A stretch of 64,000 nucleotides of DNA from Oceanospirillum sanctuarii (lineage in GTDB: Bacteria; Pseudomonadota; Gammaproteobacteria; Pseudomonadales; Halomonadaceae). Made by a program: the position numbers and the translations under genes. Of the stretch, positions 8,815 through 16,605 are shown piece by piece (position 1 is the first letter of the stretch; each line of letters starts with the position of its first letter). The notes below the pieces were generated by a model. It was not told where the DNA came from and made no database searches. It worked only from the letters and a program-made list of their open reading frames with translations. The stretch is from NCBI RefSeq assembly GCF_002150805.1, contig NZ_MTBA01000010.1:52250-116249 (forward strand). Direction: 5' to 3'.

Positions 8815-9291
8815 CGGGGTGATCTCCTGAATAATTGTCCCAGACAGAATGCTTCGGTGAGCTTTAGCAGAGCATTTGATGGCGCTAAGAATAACGGTTT
8901 ATCTGCCCGATAACTGCTGGCAGATGATGAAATGTCAGCTTAGAGCAAGTTTGTGTCGCGCTATAACAAATCTGGCTATGTAATCCCGAGCCAGTTTTAC
9001 CGATACTGTAATAACAGGTTTTCCGGACCTTTCCGGCCTTAAAAACAGACTGTTATGGAAAAGTGTTTTGCGCTTAAGCGACCTTTTCAGCATAGCCTGT
9101 TTTCACCCAAGGCTGAGAGACAGGTGCCGATGAAACAGAATAAAAGGCACAGGTTGCCGGGGTGCTGTTGGCATGATTCAGCCAGCAATCCAATAAGCGG
9201 CAACCACGCAAAGAAACGATAAACAGCCCCGCCCACTATCGCTTTTACTGAAGGCGTTCAGGTTCAGAGGGCTCACGAGGTAGAGACAGAG
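8815..9291. other. Divergent intergenic region between the AraC regulator and aruC
   Basis: A 477-base non-coding stretch. The only clear element is the tandem ArgR-type site listed separately. I looked for a sigma-54 promoter (TGGCAC-N5-TTGC), as used by E. coli ast, and found only a poor TGGCAT match near 9170. TATAAC at 8962 and TAATAA near 9008 are possible -10 elements without convincing partners. The aruC leader is long if transcription starts near the operator. Confidence 0.6.
8933..8974 (+). promoter_or_regulatory. Tandem ArgR-type operator
   Basis: Two half-sites in direct repeat exactly 21 bases apart: TGTCAG at 8933 and TGTCGC at 8954, each followed by eight bases and then AA (8947-8948 and 8968-8969). 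This is the TGTCGC-N8-AA-N5 layout I recall for the Pseudomonas AraC-type ArgR. It lies between the regulator gene and aruC, so it could serve aruC activation and autoregulation. Confidence 0.65.
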
Positions 9292-10515
9292 ATGACAACA
9301 CAAAACGTAACCCGTGCACTGTTCGATGAAGTAATGGTACCGAACTACAACCCTCAGCAGATGGTACCGGTTCGCGGTGAAGGTTCACGCGTTTGGGATC
9401 AGGACAACAACGAGTACATCGACTTTGCCGGTGGTATCGCGGTAAATGCTCTGGGTCACTGCCATCCTGAGCTTGTTGCAACTCTGAAAGCACAGGCGGA
9501 TCAGCTGTGGCACCTGAGTAACGTGTTCACTAACGAGCCTGCACTGCGTCTGGCGAAGAAGCTGACTGATGCGACCTTCGCTGACAAAGTCTTCTTCTGT
9601 AACTCAGGTGCTGAAGCTAACGAAGCAGCGTTCAAGCTGGTACGTAAGTACTCTTACGACAACTTCGGTGCTGAGAAAAACGAAATTATCTCCTTCAAGC
9701 AGGGCTTCCACGGCCGTACTCTGTTCACCGTTTCCGTAGGTGGTCAGCCGAAATACCGTGAAGGTTTTGAGCCAGCGCCGGGTGCGATTGAGCACGCTGA
9801 ATACAACAACCTGGATTCTCTGAAAGCGATGATCTCCGATAAGACCTGCGCGGTTGTTCTGGAGCCGACTCAGGGTGAAGGTGGTGTTGTACCGGGTAAT
9901 GTTGAATTCCTGAAAGGTGTTCGTGAGCTGTGTGATCAGCACAATGCCCTGCTGGTATTTGATGAAGTTCAGACTGGCGTTGGCCGTACCGGTCACCTGT
10001 ACGCTTACATGGAAAGCGGCGTGATCCCTGACGTACTGACCACGGCTAAATCTCTGGGTGGCGGTTTCCCGATTGGCGCTATGCTGTGCAGCGACAAAGT
10101 TGCGCCAAGCCTGGGCTTTGGTACTCACGGCAGTACCTACGGTGGTAACCCTCTGGCATGTGCTGTTGCGGAAAAAGTGCTGGATATCATCAACACCCCT
10201 GAAGTGCTGTCTGGTGTTGCGACCCGTAATGCGATCTTCAACGAAGAGCTGAACAAGCTGAACGAGCGTTTCGGTATCTTCAAAGAAGTTCGTGGCAGCG
10301 GCCTGCTGATCGGTGCTGAGCTGATCGAAGCGTGGCACGGTAAAGCTGGTGAGTTCCTGGCGGCAGCTCGTGCTGAAGGTCTGATGATGCTGGTTGCCGG
10401 TCCTAACGTACTGCGTTTTGCACCGTCCCTGATCATCCCTGAGTCCGATATCCGTGAAGGGATGGAGAAGCTGGGTGATGCGATTGCTAAGGTACTGGAA
10501 GCGGCTAAGGCTTAA
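9292..10515 (+). CDS. aruC: Succinylornithine/acetylornithine aminotransferase
   Basis: A 407-residue class III PLP aminotransferase. In the AST pathway it transfers the amino group of N2-succinylornithine to 2-oxoglutarate; the same family serves as ArgD in arginine synthesis. The PLP lysine is Lys253 in [11 protein letters not shown] and Asp224 in [14 protein letters not shown] contacts the PLP nitrogen. [12 protein letters not shown] near residue 104 is the phosphate-binding region. Codon bias suggests strong expression. It diverges from the AraC regulator and is followed by a terminator, so here it is a single-gene unit, unlike Pseudomonas, where aruC leads aruFGDB. A dual ArgD role is possible because no other argD is in view. 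Confidence 0.93.
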   Translation: MTTQNVTRALFDEVMVPNYNPQQMVPVRGEGSRVWDQDNNEYIDFAGGIAVNALGHCHPELVATLKAQADQLWHLSNVFTNEPALRLAKKLTDATFADKVFFCNSGAEANEAAFKLVRKYSYDNFGAEKNEIISFKQGFHGRTLFTVSVGGQPKYREGFEPAPGAIEHAEYNNLDSLKAMISDKTCAVVLEPTQGEGGVVPGNVEFLKGVRELCDQHNALLVFDEVQTGVGRTGHLYAYMESGVIPDVLTTAKSLGGGFPIGAMLCSDKVAPSLGFGTHGSTYGGNPLACAVAEKVLDIINTPEVLSGVATRNAIFNEELNKLNERFGIFKEVRGSGLLIGAELIEAWHGKAGEFLAAARAEGLMMLVAGPNVLRFAPSLIIPESDIREGMEKLGDAIAKVLEAAKA

Positions 10516-10593
10516 TCCGGTTCTTATCGGTTAATCCGGACAGGACAAGCAGTCCGAATCGGTATTGCTATCGGGCTGAGAGATCAGCCTGAT

Positions 10594-10631
10594 AAAAAAC
10601 GGCCACAGGTTTTAACCTGTGGCCGTTTTTG
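10594..10631 (+). terminator. Terminator of aruC
   Basis: ACGGCCACAGGTT pairs with AACCTGTGGCCGT and is followed by TTTTT; As on the 5' side make it potentially bidirectional. Confidence 0.9.
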
Positions 10632-10697
10632 TTTCTGCTATTGGAAGCCTCTTCTCTTCATTCTTTCTTGAATTAACCACTGGATTAAAAGCAAAAC

Positions 10698-10742
10698 TTG
10701 CCGTGAGAAATTTTATGTTTAATATATGAATACATATTCATA
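10698..10742 (+). promoter_or_regulatory. Promoter with SmtB/ArsR-type zinc operator
   Basis: TTGCCG at 10698 and TAATAT at 10720 make a -35/-10 pair with a 16-base spacer. Overlapping the -10 is the perfect inverted repeat TATGAATA-CA-TATTCATA (10725-10742), which matches the imperfect 12-2-12 palindromes bound by SmtB/CzrA-type repressors. The SmtB-like gene two genes on is the obvious ligand, so binding would block RNA polymerase until metal arrives. Confidence 0.75.
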
Positions 10743-10760
10743 AGTTAAGGATGAGTTGCC

Positions 10761-11804
10761 ATGACTCACTCGCACAGTGACCAGCATTCACACTCTCATG
10801 ATCATAGCCATAGCTGCGGTCATGGCCACGACCACTCCCATGTGCCGGAGATGTCCGAGGCTAACGAGCGCAAGGTGCTATTGTCGTTCTTTCTGATTTT
10901 CAGTTTTATGCTGGTGGAGGTGGTCGGTGGTCTGATCTCGGGATCGCTGGCGCTGCTGGCAGATGCGGGTCACATGCTGACCGATGCTGCTGCGCTGGCG
11001 CTTGCCTATGCTGCATTCCGCTTTGGCCGTAAGGCCGCAGATACCCGCCGCACTTTTGGTTATCTGCGTTTTGAAGTGATCGCCGGTTTTATCAACGCCA
11101 TTACCCTGTTTGTGATTGTCGGCTGGATCGGCTTTGAAGCCTGGGAGCGCTTCAGCGAGCCGCAGCCGGTGCTGGCGGGGCCTATGATGGCGGTGGCGAT
11201 TGCCGGTCTTGTGGTCAATATTCTGGTGTTCTGGATTCTGACCCGTGGCGACAGCGAGCATGTGAATATTAAAGGTGCTGCGCTGCATGTGATGGGTGAC
11301 CTGTTAGGTTCCATTGGTGCGGTTGCCGCTGCGGTGATTATTCACTTTACCGGCTGGACGCCTATCGACCCGATTTTGTCCGTCGTGGTCTCCCTGCTGA
11401 TTCTGCGCAGTGCCTGGGCGCTGCTGGCGAAATCCCTGCATATCCTGCTGGAAGGTGCACCAGATCATGCAGCGCCTGAGAAGATCCGCAGTCATATCAA
11501 AGCGGAAGTTAAAGGTGTAACCGAGGTAAGCCATGTGCATGTCTGGTCGATCACCTCCGGTCGCGCTCTGGCGACTTTGCATGTGCGCCCGGAAGAGGAT
11601 GGCATGGCACGGGAAGTGACTCAGGCAGTAGAACTGGAGCTGAAAAATAAATTCCGGATCGAACACGCCACTGTTGCCGTCGATTGGAATGAAGGCGGTT
11701 CCAGTGTCTGCAGCCTATCGGAGCCTTCTGGCGACAGCCACAACCGTAACCACAGTCACAACGACAACCACGGCCACGACCATTCACATCAGCATCAACA
11801 TTAA
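10761..11804 (+). CDS. Cation diffusion facilitator, Zn2+/Cd2+ efflux (CzcD/ZitB-like)
   Basis: A 347-residue inner-membrane metal/proton antiporter of the CDF family. Both ends are histidine-rich: an N-terminal string of His with Ser, Asp and Gly in residues 3-29 and a C-terminal HSHNDNHGHDHSHQHQH. About six membrane segments lie between residues 40 and 220. The HxxxD metal site is visible in helix 2 (LADAGHMLTDA) and helix 5 (LHVMGDLLGS); the His-Asp pair in both is the zinc/cadmium pattern. A cytoplasmic ferredoxin-like domain (about 225-310) follows. It is the first gene of an operon with the SmtB-like repressor, under the operator just upstream. Confidence 0.92.
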   Translation: MTHSHSDQHSHSHDHSHSCGHGHDHSHVPEMSEANERKVLLSFFLIFSFMLVEVVGGLISGSLALLADAGHMLTDAAALALAYAAFRFGRKAADTRRTFGYLRFEVIAGFINAITLFVIVGWIGFEAWERFSEPQPVLAGPMMAVAIAGLVVNILVFWILTRGDSEHVNIKGAALHVMGDLLGSIGAVAAAVIIHFTGWTPIDPILSVVVSLLILRSAWALLAKSLHILLEGAPDHAAPEKIRSHIKAEVKGVTEVSHVHVWSITSGRALATLHVRPEEDGMAREVTQAVELELKNKFRIEHATVAVDWNEGGSSVCSLSEPSGDSHNRNHSHNDNHGHDHSHQHQH

Positions 11805-11821
11805 TCGGGGAGTTAGAGACC

Positions 11822-12139
11822 ATGTCGGCACAAGATCATTATGACACTCTGTCCCTGCAGGACAGTACCATTCTGGCTGAAACCTTTCGCCTGCTGGGTG
11901 ACCCCAGTCGGTTACGGATTCTCTTCTACTGCCTGAACGAACCTAAATCCGTGGGAGATATCGCGGAGCAGCTGGACCTTTCCCAAACGCTGGTCAGCCA
12001 TCATCTGCGTTTGTTGCGTGGAGCGCGATTGGTTATCGGTGAGCGCCGCTCCCGTCAGGTGTTCTACGCACTGGCGGATGATCATGTGCGGGATATGCTG
12101 AAAGATATGGTTGTGCATATCAAAGAGGAAGAATTTTAA
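11822..12139 (+). CDS. ArsR/SmtB-family metal-sensing repressor with alpha-5 zinc site
   Basis: A 105-residue winged-helix repressor. The recognition helix is LSQTLVSHHLRLLRGARL (about 53-70). The C-terminal helix carries Asp86, His88, His99 and Glu102, the same D-x-H-x10-H-x2-E spacing as the alpha-5 site of SmtB, so Zn2+ (or Co2+/Cd2+) is the expected signal. There is no ELCVCDL-type cysteine site, which argues against arsenite sensing. It starts 17 bases after the CDF gene with a GGGGAG site and should repress its own operon through the 10725-10742 palindrome. Confidence 0.9.
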   Translation: MSAQDHYDTLSLQDSTILAETFRLLGDPSRLRILFYCLNEPKSVGDIAEQLDLSQTLVSHHLRLLRGARLVIGERRSRQVFYALADDHVRDMLKDMVVHIKEEEF

Positions 12140-12149
12140 AATTAGTATT

Positions 12150-12234
12150 TCAGTGCGACATGGAATGTCGCTGAAATTTATATGATATAGGTCGCTTTCA
12201 TACAACATTAGTTTGAAGCAAACATTCATGTTGT
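12150..12234. other. Two hairpins between the metal repressor and the channel gene
   Basis: First, TCAG-T-GCGACAT-GGA-ATGTCGC-TGA (12150-12173) forms a 7-bp stem plus flanking pairs but lacks a T tail. Second, ACAACAT (12202) pairs with ATGTTGT (12228) and encloses GTTTG-AAG-CAAAC. Either could be a weak end of the zinc operon or a leader structure for the four-gene cluster. No convincing -35/-10 pair is seen before 12274. Confidence 0.5.
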
Positions 12235-12273
12235 AGACATCAAAATTCAGTTAGTAGATGATGTTTTTCTAAA

Positions 12274-13143
12274 ATGAAAAAGACAAGGATTAGTCGTTTG
12301 TTTGCCAAGGAAGTCCCGCCTACAGAAGCTGAAGAAAACCGAGATTCAATTTTCTTCAGAATATTTTTAAATGAGCGAATCACAGGCTTGGTGATTCTTG
12401 GCTCAGTCTTGCTTTCCTTTTTTAGCCATCACTGGTCAGCTTACGCAAATCTCGTCTTCGAATGGTATGTCGTAAGCTACTTCTTCTTTGAATTTATCGC
12501 TAAAGCCAGACGGCTGGGCTTAAACAGCTACTTTTCCCTCAGAGCTAATAAGTTTGACTTCACGGTACTTGGCTTAAGCATTTTATTACTGATAACTCCA
12601 GCCTTTACTTTTGGCAGCATGACATATCTTCGTGCCCTCCGATTAGTCACTATGTTGAGAGCTTTTCGTCTAGTGCCGAATGCGCATCAGATAATCCAGG
12701 GACTTGGGCGGGCATTAAGTGCCGCAAGAGCTGTTTTGCTCTTTATGTTCATCATGATGGTTGTATTTGCAATCACAGGCTATTCACTTTTTTCTCCCTA
12801 TCTTCCTGAATACTTTGGAACTCCTCTTACTGCTCTGAATACAGTCTTTGGGATATTCACAATTGAAAATTGGGGGGCAATACCTGAATCCGCCCTTCAG
12901 TCGGATTTGCCGTGGCTTTTTTATGCAGTGAACAGCTATGTGATTTTGGTATTGGTTTTAGGTGGTTTTATCGCTTTGTCATTAGCTAATGCGATCTTTG
13001 TCGATGAGATGGTCAGTGACAACAATGATGACCTTATGCGGGAAGTGGAGCTGCTGAAGCAGCAGAATGAATCCATTATTGAATTATTAAAGCATCACCA
13101 GCTTGGGGTTAAAGGAACAGGAGCGGTTCATGGCAAAGAATGA
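12274..13143 (+). CDS. Voltage-gated-type cation channel (ion transport domain, NaChBac-like)
   Basis: A 289-residue single-domain channel of the PF00520 fold. Six membrane segments fit residues 35-240. The S4 helix has Arg120, Arg123, Arg129 and Arg132 spaced in threes and sixes. The pore loop ends in TIENW (196-200) where NaChBac-type sodium channels have TLESW, so permeation of monovalent cations or calcium is plausible but not settled. After S6 comes an acidic stretch and a coiled coil (about 249-273) like the tetramerising tail of NavBac channels. Its last 14 bases overlap the next gene, so the two are translated together. It heads a cluster of otherwise uncharacterised genes, suggesting a stress or defence role rather than motility. 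Confidence 0.8.
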   Translation: MKKTRISRLFAKEVPPTEAEENRDSIFFRIFLNERITGLVILGSVLLSFFSHHWSAYANLVFEWYVVSYFFFEFIAKARRLGLNSYFSLRANKFDFTVLGLSILLLITPAFTFGSMTYLRALRLVTMLRAFRLVPNAHQIIQGLGRALSAARAVLLFMFIMMVVFAITGYSLFSPYLPEYFGTPLTALNTVFGIFTIENWGAIPESALQSDLPWLFYAVNSYVILVLVLGGFIALSLANAIFVDEMVSDNNDDLMREVELLKQQNESIIELLKHHQLGVKGTGAVHGKE

Positions 13144-14653
13144 AAAAAGAAATGTAGCAATAGGTCTGTCAACTGCTGAGTTATCAGGATTGCACGCCGA
13201 AGCGAGTGCTGAATTTCTTAAGGGCTACCGTGGGTATGATAATAAAACGGGTCAGGTTTTTGCCAAAGGCTTAAAAGGGATCAGTGAAGGTAAAGTAAAC
13301 CCTGAATATGCCCAGCAGAATATCAAACAGCAGGCAGGTTACAGTGCAGAGGTTGCTGCAACCAGTCGGGATAATGCTGATGCAATCTTGTCGGGAGACC
13401 CTGTACGCACTAGTCGCAGTGATGATCTTTCCCAATACGGCAGAAATCATAATGTCGTGGATCGTGTTCAGATTCTGGATGGCCAAATTATTTCGGGTAC
13501 AGAAACCCAGATGAAGTTTGTCGGCGATCGGGATCAGCTTTTAAAAAATATTGCTGAAGATTCAGCCAAAGGTGACGCAAAATTTGCCCGTTATCGCGGT
13601 GTAAAACTGGAACTGCCATCGGAGCAGGTACCCGGAGCCGCTGAGCATTGTCATCAACGTGCCGCAGAACTTAGGCAGCAGGCTGATGACGCTGCCGTCA
13701 AAGGTGCCCCCGATGAGGTCGTCAAACAGTTACGGGAGAATGCTGCTCATTACGATGAGTTGGCAGGCAATATCCTGGATTCAGATCTGACTACAGATGA
13801 AGCTATTTTCTATCGTGAACATCCTAAGTTAGCTACGGCTCTTGATATCGCCAGAACCAGCCATAGGGCTGGACTTGAGGGGGCTAAATTTGGTGCGGCA
13901 ATCGGTGGCAGTATTTCACTGCTAACCAATGCGTTTGCTCTGGTAAGTGGAGAGAAAGAGTTTGCCGATGCGTTAGTTGATACCGTTGCTGATACGGCAA
14001 CTTCCGCCGGAATCGGCTACGCAACCGCTTTCTCCGGTAGTGCCATCGGTGGTGTTATGCAGCAGTCCGGTTCTGAGACTGTTCGTGCATTGTCCGGTAC
14101 GGCTTTACCGGCTTTAGTCGTTAGTACTTGCTTAGCCTTGGGTGGCAGTATCAATCAATATGTTCAGGGCAATATTGATGCTGCACAGCTATTAACAGAT
14201 GTAGGTCAATCTGCGTCTGGTGTTATGGCGGCAAATATTGGCGCCACGTTAGGACAGATCGCAATTCCAATTCCAGTTCTTGGAGGGCTGATCGGCGGCA
14301 TGATCGGCCACACAGTTACCTCCATGTTCTATCGGTCTACGGTTGCTGTGTTCCAGGAGGCGGACGCGGCAGAAGAACGTTATTGGCAGATTAAAGCCCG
14401 ATGCGATGTATTGAATCAGGCTGTTATCGAATACAAAAAATCCATTGAGGATATTTTTGATAAAAAAATAGCTGAGTTTGGCAATGCGTCGGCAGATGTA
14501 TTCTTGGCATTTGATTCTTTGCATGAGCTTTCAGCTGATGAGTTTTCAAAGAAAGTAAATGAATTCGCTGAGATAGTTGGTGAAAGCATTATTTTTTATG
14601 ATATGGAAGAGTTCTCTTCTTTTATGGAAAGTGATGATGTATTTAAATTGTAA
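13130..14653 (+). CDS. Uncharacterised 507-aa protein with glycine-rich membrane segments
   Basis: I do not recognise this family. The start at 13130 has a GGAG site and overlaps the channel gene; an earlier frame start at 13103 lacks one. Residues 1-240 are soluble and charged, with a Gln/Ala-rich helical part near 175-205. From about 245 to 400 come alternating Gly/Ala-rich hydrophobic stretches (EGAKFGAAIGGSISLL, AGIGYATAFSGSAIGG, PVLGGLIGGMIGHTV) that look like glycine-zipper hairpins able to insert into membranes. The last 100 residues are acidic and helical. No catalytic motif is visible. The similar glycine zipper in the fourth gene suggests a shared membrane-acting complex, perhaps with the channel. 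Confidence 0.65.
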   Translation: MAKNEKRNVAIGLSTAELSGLHAEASAEFLKGYRGYDNKTGQVFAKGLKGISEGKVNPEYAQQNIKQQAGYSAEVAATSRDNADAILSGDPVRTSRSDDLSQYGRNHNVVDRVQILDGQIISGTETQMKFVGDRDQLLKNIAEDSAKGDAKFARYRGVKLELPSEQVPGAAEHCHQRAAELRQQADDAAVKGAPDEVVKQLRENAAHYDELAGNILDSDLTTDEAIFYREHPKLATALDIARTSHRAGLEGAKFGAAIGGSISLLTNAFALVSGEKEFADALVDTVADTATSAGIGYATAFSGSAIGGVMQQSGSETVRALSGTALPALVVSTCLALGGSINQYVQGNIDAAQLLTDVGQSASGVMAANIGATLGQIAIPIPVLGGLIGGMIGHTVTSMFYRSTVAVFQEADAAEERYWQIKARCDVLNQAVIEYKKSIEDIFDKKIAEFGNASADVFLAFDSLHELSADEFSKKVNEFAEIVGESIIFYDMEEFSSFMESDDVFKL

Positions 14654-14662
14654 GGGGTTGCT

Positions 14663-15460
14663 ATGTTTTTACACCTGTTAGATAGTTTTGAAGAGAAAGA
14701 ATATTTTTACAAAGTATCTAAGATTTTGTGCATGTCAGATACCTTAGATGAAGAAAAAAAAGAAGAAATTAGACATGCTTCAGTTAGGCGGATGGTTCTC
14801 GAGGGTAAAGATAGTGTATCTGATCTCTTTGATATTTTTGTAGAGATGAATCTAAATGAATATGAAAGAAGGGTTTTTAATGGTTTTTTGTTTGAGCTGT
14901 CTTTAAGTGATTATGATATTGATCGTATTGATAGTGGTTTGAGACGACGCTTAGGCCAGATTTTATATGATGTTTTAGAAGAAATTGACGATAAAGGTTT
15001 CTTTTCAGAAGATGTCGGTGGTTCTTATTCTAAAGCGCTTAATTCATGGTATGACATATTTATAGATAATGAAATGAAAGAGATCGATGATGATCCAAGC
15101 TATGATCCATATTTAGACGAAGAAAATTATGATGTTGATAGTTTGAACAGGTTGGTCTTTACAGCCCCTTTCATGATTGATTCTCCTGGGGTTCGCGCGA
15201 TGTTGGTATCAAGGTTTAAAGACTACTTGTTGGAAGAAATTTCTGAGGTGGATTTTGATTTTAATCAAAAAAAAGCAATATTATTTGAGCTGTTGGCTTT
15301 GGCCTTTTCTGATGGAAATGTTAGCGATGAGGAATTTGATTTCATAGAGGCTGTTCGAGTCAAAGTTGATTTGCCAAAAAGCTTTTTGCAAGAACTTTCA
15401 GACTGTGTGGCGAGTATTATTAGAGAGTCGGCAAAAGCTGAATTTTTGGTTAACGAATAG
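14663..15460 (+). CDS. TerB-like acidic protein of unknown function
   Basis: A 265-residue acidic protein nine bases after the previous stop, with an AAGGGG ribosome-binding site. Its C-terminal third (about 205-260) reads as a TerB/DjlA-like helical domain: LFELLALAFSDGNVSDEEFDFIEAVR, written here as the pattern LALAFSDGNVSDEEF, where Asp-Gly and Glu form the usual acidic metal-binding turn. The N-terminal part has more acidic helices and no recognisable enzyme motif. TerB domains occur in tellurite, phage and membrane-stress gene sets. The gene is clearly richer in A and T than its neighbours outside the cluster, suggesting horizontal origin. Function is unknown. Confidence 0.6.
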   Translation: MFLHLLDSFEEKEYFYKVSKILCMSDTLDEEKKEEIRHASVRRMVLEGKDSVSDLFDIFVEMNLNEYERRVFNGFLFELSLSDYDIDRIDSGLRRRLGQILYDVLEEIDDKGFFSEDVGGSYSKALNSWYDIFIDNEMKEIDDDPSYDPYLDEENYDVDSLNRLVFTAPFMIDSPGVRAMLVSRFKDYLLEEISEVDFDFNQKKAILFELLALAFSDGNVSDEEFDFIEAVRVKVDLPKSFLQELSDCVASIIRESAKAEFLVNE

Positions 15461-15468
15461 GAGTTTTT

Positions 15469-16455
15469 ATGCCTTTGCCGTTTATTGTTGTACTTGTCGC
15501 AGGCGCTGCCGGGGTTTATGGTGCTGGAAAATCAATACAGGCTAGTTCTGATAATAGTAAAGCAAGAGAAATAAATGAAAGAGCAAGAAAGATAGTTGAT
15601 TCTTCTGAATCATCTCTTTCTGAGTTGAGAAATAGAACCAATAAAAACCTTGATAGGTTAGGTGCTAAAAAGATTAGTGCAATTAGTTCTACGCTTACTA
15701 ATTTTGTTTCTGCCTATAGTCAATTGAAAGGAGTGGATTTTTCAGAAGAGATTGATGATGGTTTTTTTGACTGGGATGAAGCCCCTTCAGTCGAACAAAT
15801 CAGAAATGATTGTGAGCTTGTGTCTGGTGTTGTGACAGGTGGTGGTTTTGGTGCAGTCGTAGGCTCAGTCGCTGCTTTTGGGACTTATGGCCTCACAAGT
15901 TCTTTGGCTGCTGCAAGTACAGGTACAGGGATTGGAAGCCTATCAGGTGTAGCAGCCTCTAATGCTACTTTGGCTTGGCTTGGTGGTGGTAGCCTCGCCT
16001 CCGGTGGTATGGGAATTGCTGGGGGGACTATGGTTTTAGGTGGATTAGTTACAGGGCCTGCTTTGCTTGTTTTTGGTGCCGTATTGGGAGCTAAAGCCGA
16101 ACGTAATTTAAGTGATGCTAAGTCTAACGAAGAGCTAGCGGTTGCATTCTCTAAAGAATGCGATGCTGCATCCGCCAAATTACTAGGTATATTGGCTATT
16201 GCTAAAATTCAATCTGATATCCTATCGCTGGCTAGGGCAAGCTGCCGGCGTTTAACGAATGAGCTGGGAGCTATCATTGATCTTGCGGGAACTGATTTCA
16301 AGATGTTCAGCCGAGAACAACAGGAGCTTGTTTTTAAAACAGTAAAGACTGCCCAGCTTGTAAGGTGTATTGTGGATATTGCTATAATGGATGAAGATGG
16401 CGCTATTTTGGGCGATTCTGAATCCAAATTGACAGAGCTTTCGGATTTTATCTGA
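15469..16455 (+). CDS. Glycine-zipper membrane protein of unknown function
   Basis: A 328-residue protein starting eight bases after the TerB-like gene. A short hydrophobic N-terminus (IVVLVAGAAGVYGAG) is followed by a charged helical region (25-110). A long Gly/Ala-rich hydrophobic block occupies about 113-210, including GGGFGAVVGSVAAFG, ATLAWLGGGSLASGGMGIA and VLGGLVTGPALLVFGAVLG, then KAERNL. This small-residue pattern is typical of membrane-inserting hairpins such as those of apolipoprotein-L-like or pore-forming proteins. The C-terminal 110 residues are helical. It is AT-rich like the TerB-like gene. A terminator follows, closing the four-gene unit. Confidence 0.65.
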   Translation: MPLPFIVVLVAGAAGVYGAGKSIQASSDNSKAREINERARKIVDSSESSLSELRNRTNKNLDRLGAKKISAISSTLTNFVSAYSQLKGVDFSEEIDDGFFDWDEAPSVEQIRNDCELVSGVVTGGGFGAVVGSVAAFGTYGLTSSLAAASTGTGIGSLSGVAASNATLAWLGGGSLASGGMGIAGGTMVLGGLVTGPALLVFGAVLGAKAERNLSDAKSNEELAVAFSKECDAASAKLLGILAIAKIQSDILSLARASCRRLTNELGAIIDLAGTDFKMFSREQQELVFKTVKTAQLVRCIVDIAIMDEDGAILGDSESKLTELSDFI

Positions 16456-16479
16456 ACTCTGAAAATTGCCTGCAAATGT

Positions 16480-16507
16480 AGTGCAGTTTGGGAAACTGCA
16501 CTTTTTC
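16480..16507 (+). terminator. Terminator closing the four-gene membrane cluster
   Basis: AGTGCAGTTT and AAACTGCACT form a perfect 10-bp stem around GGG, followed by TTTTT. Confidence 0.88.
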
Positions 16508-16513
16508 TTCAAG

Positions 16514-16549
16514 TGTCCCCAATCTAAAAAAAAGGTCGCATCCCGGACA
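16514..16549 (+). promoter_or_regulatory. Possible second ArgR-type site before the ast operon
   Basis: TGTCCC at 16514 is followed by eight bases and AA, and GGTCGC at 16534 by eight bases and CA. The half-sites are 20 rather than 21 bases apart and both deviate from TGTCGC, so this is a weaker match than the site before aruC. Its place, 56 bases before the M20 gene, fits co-regulation. Confidence 0.35.
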
Positions 16550-16605
16550 GAAACTCTTGCGTGCTTCAACAATAATGAAGACAACGCAAAATAGGATGTC
16601 TTGAG

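Noticed and set aside
9160..9185. Sigma-54 promoter before aruC
   Set aside because: TGGCAT is followed by AGCC at the -12 position instead of TTGC, so the match is too poor.
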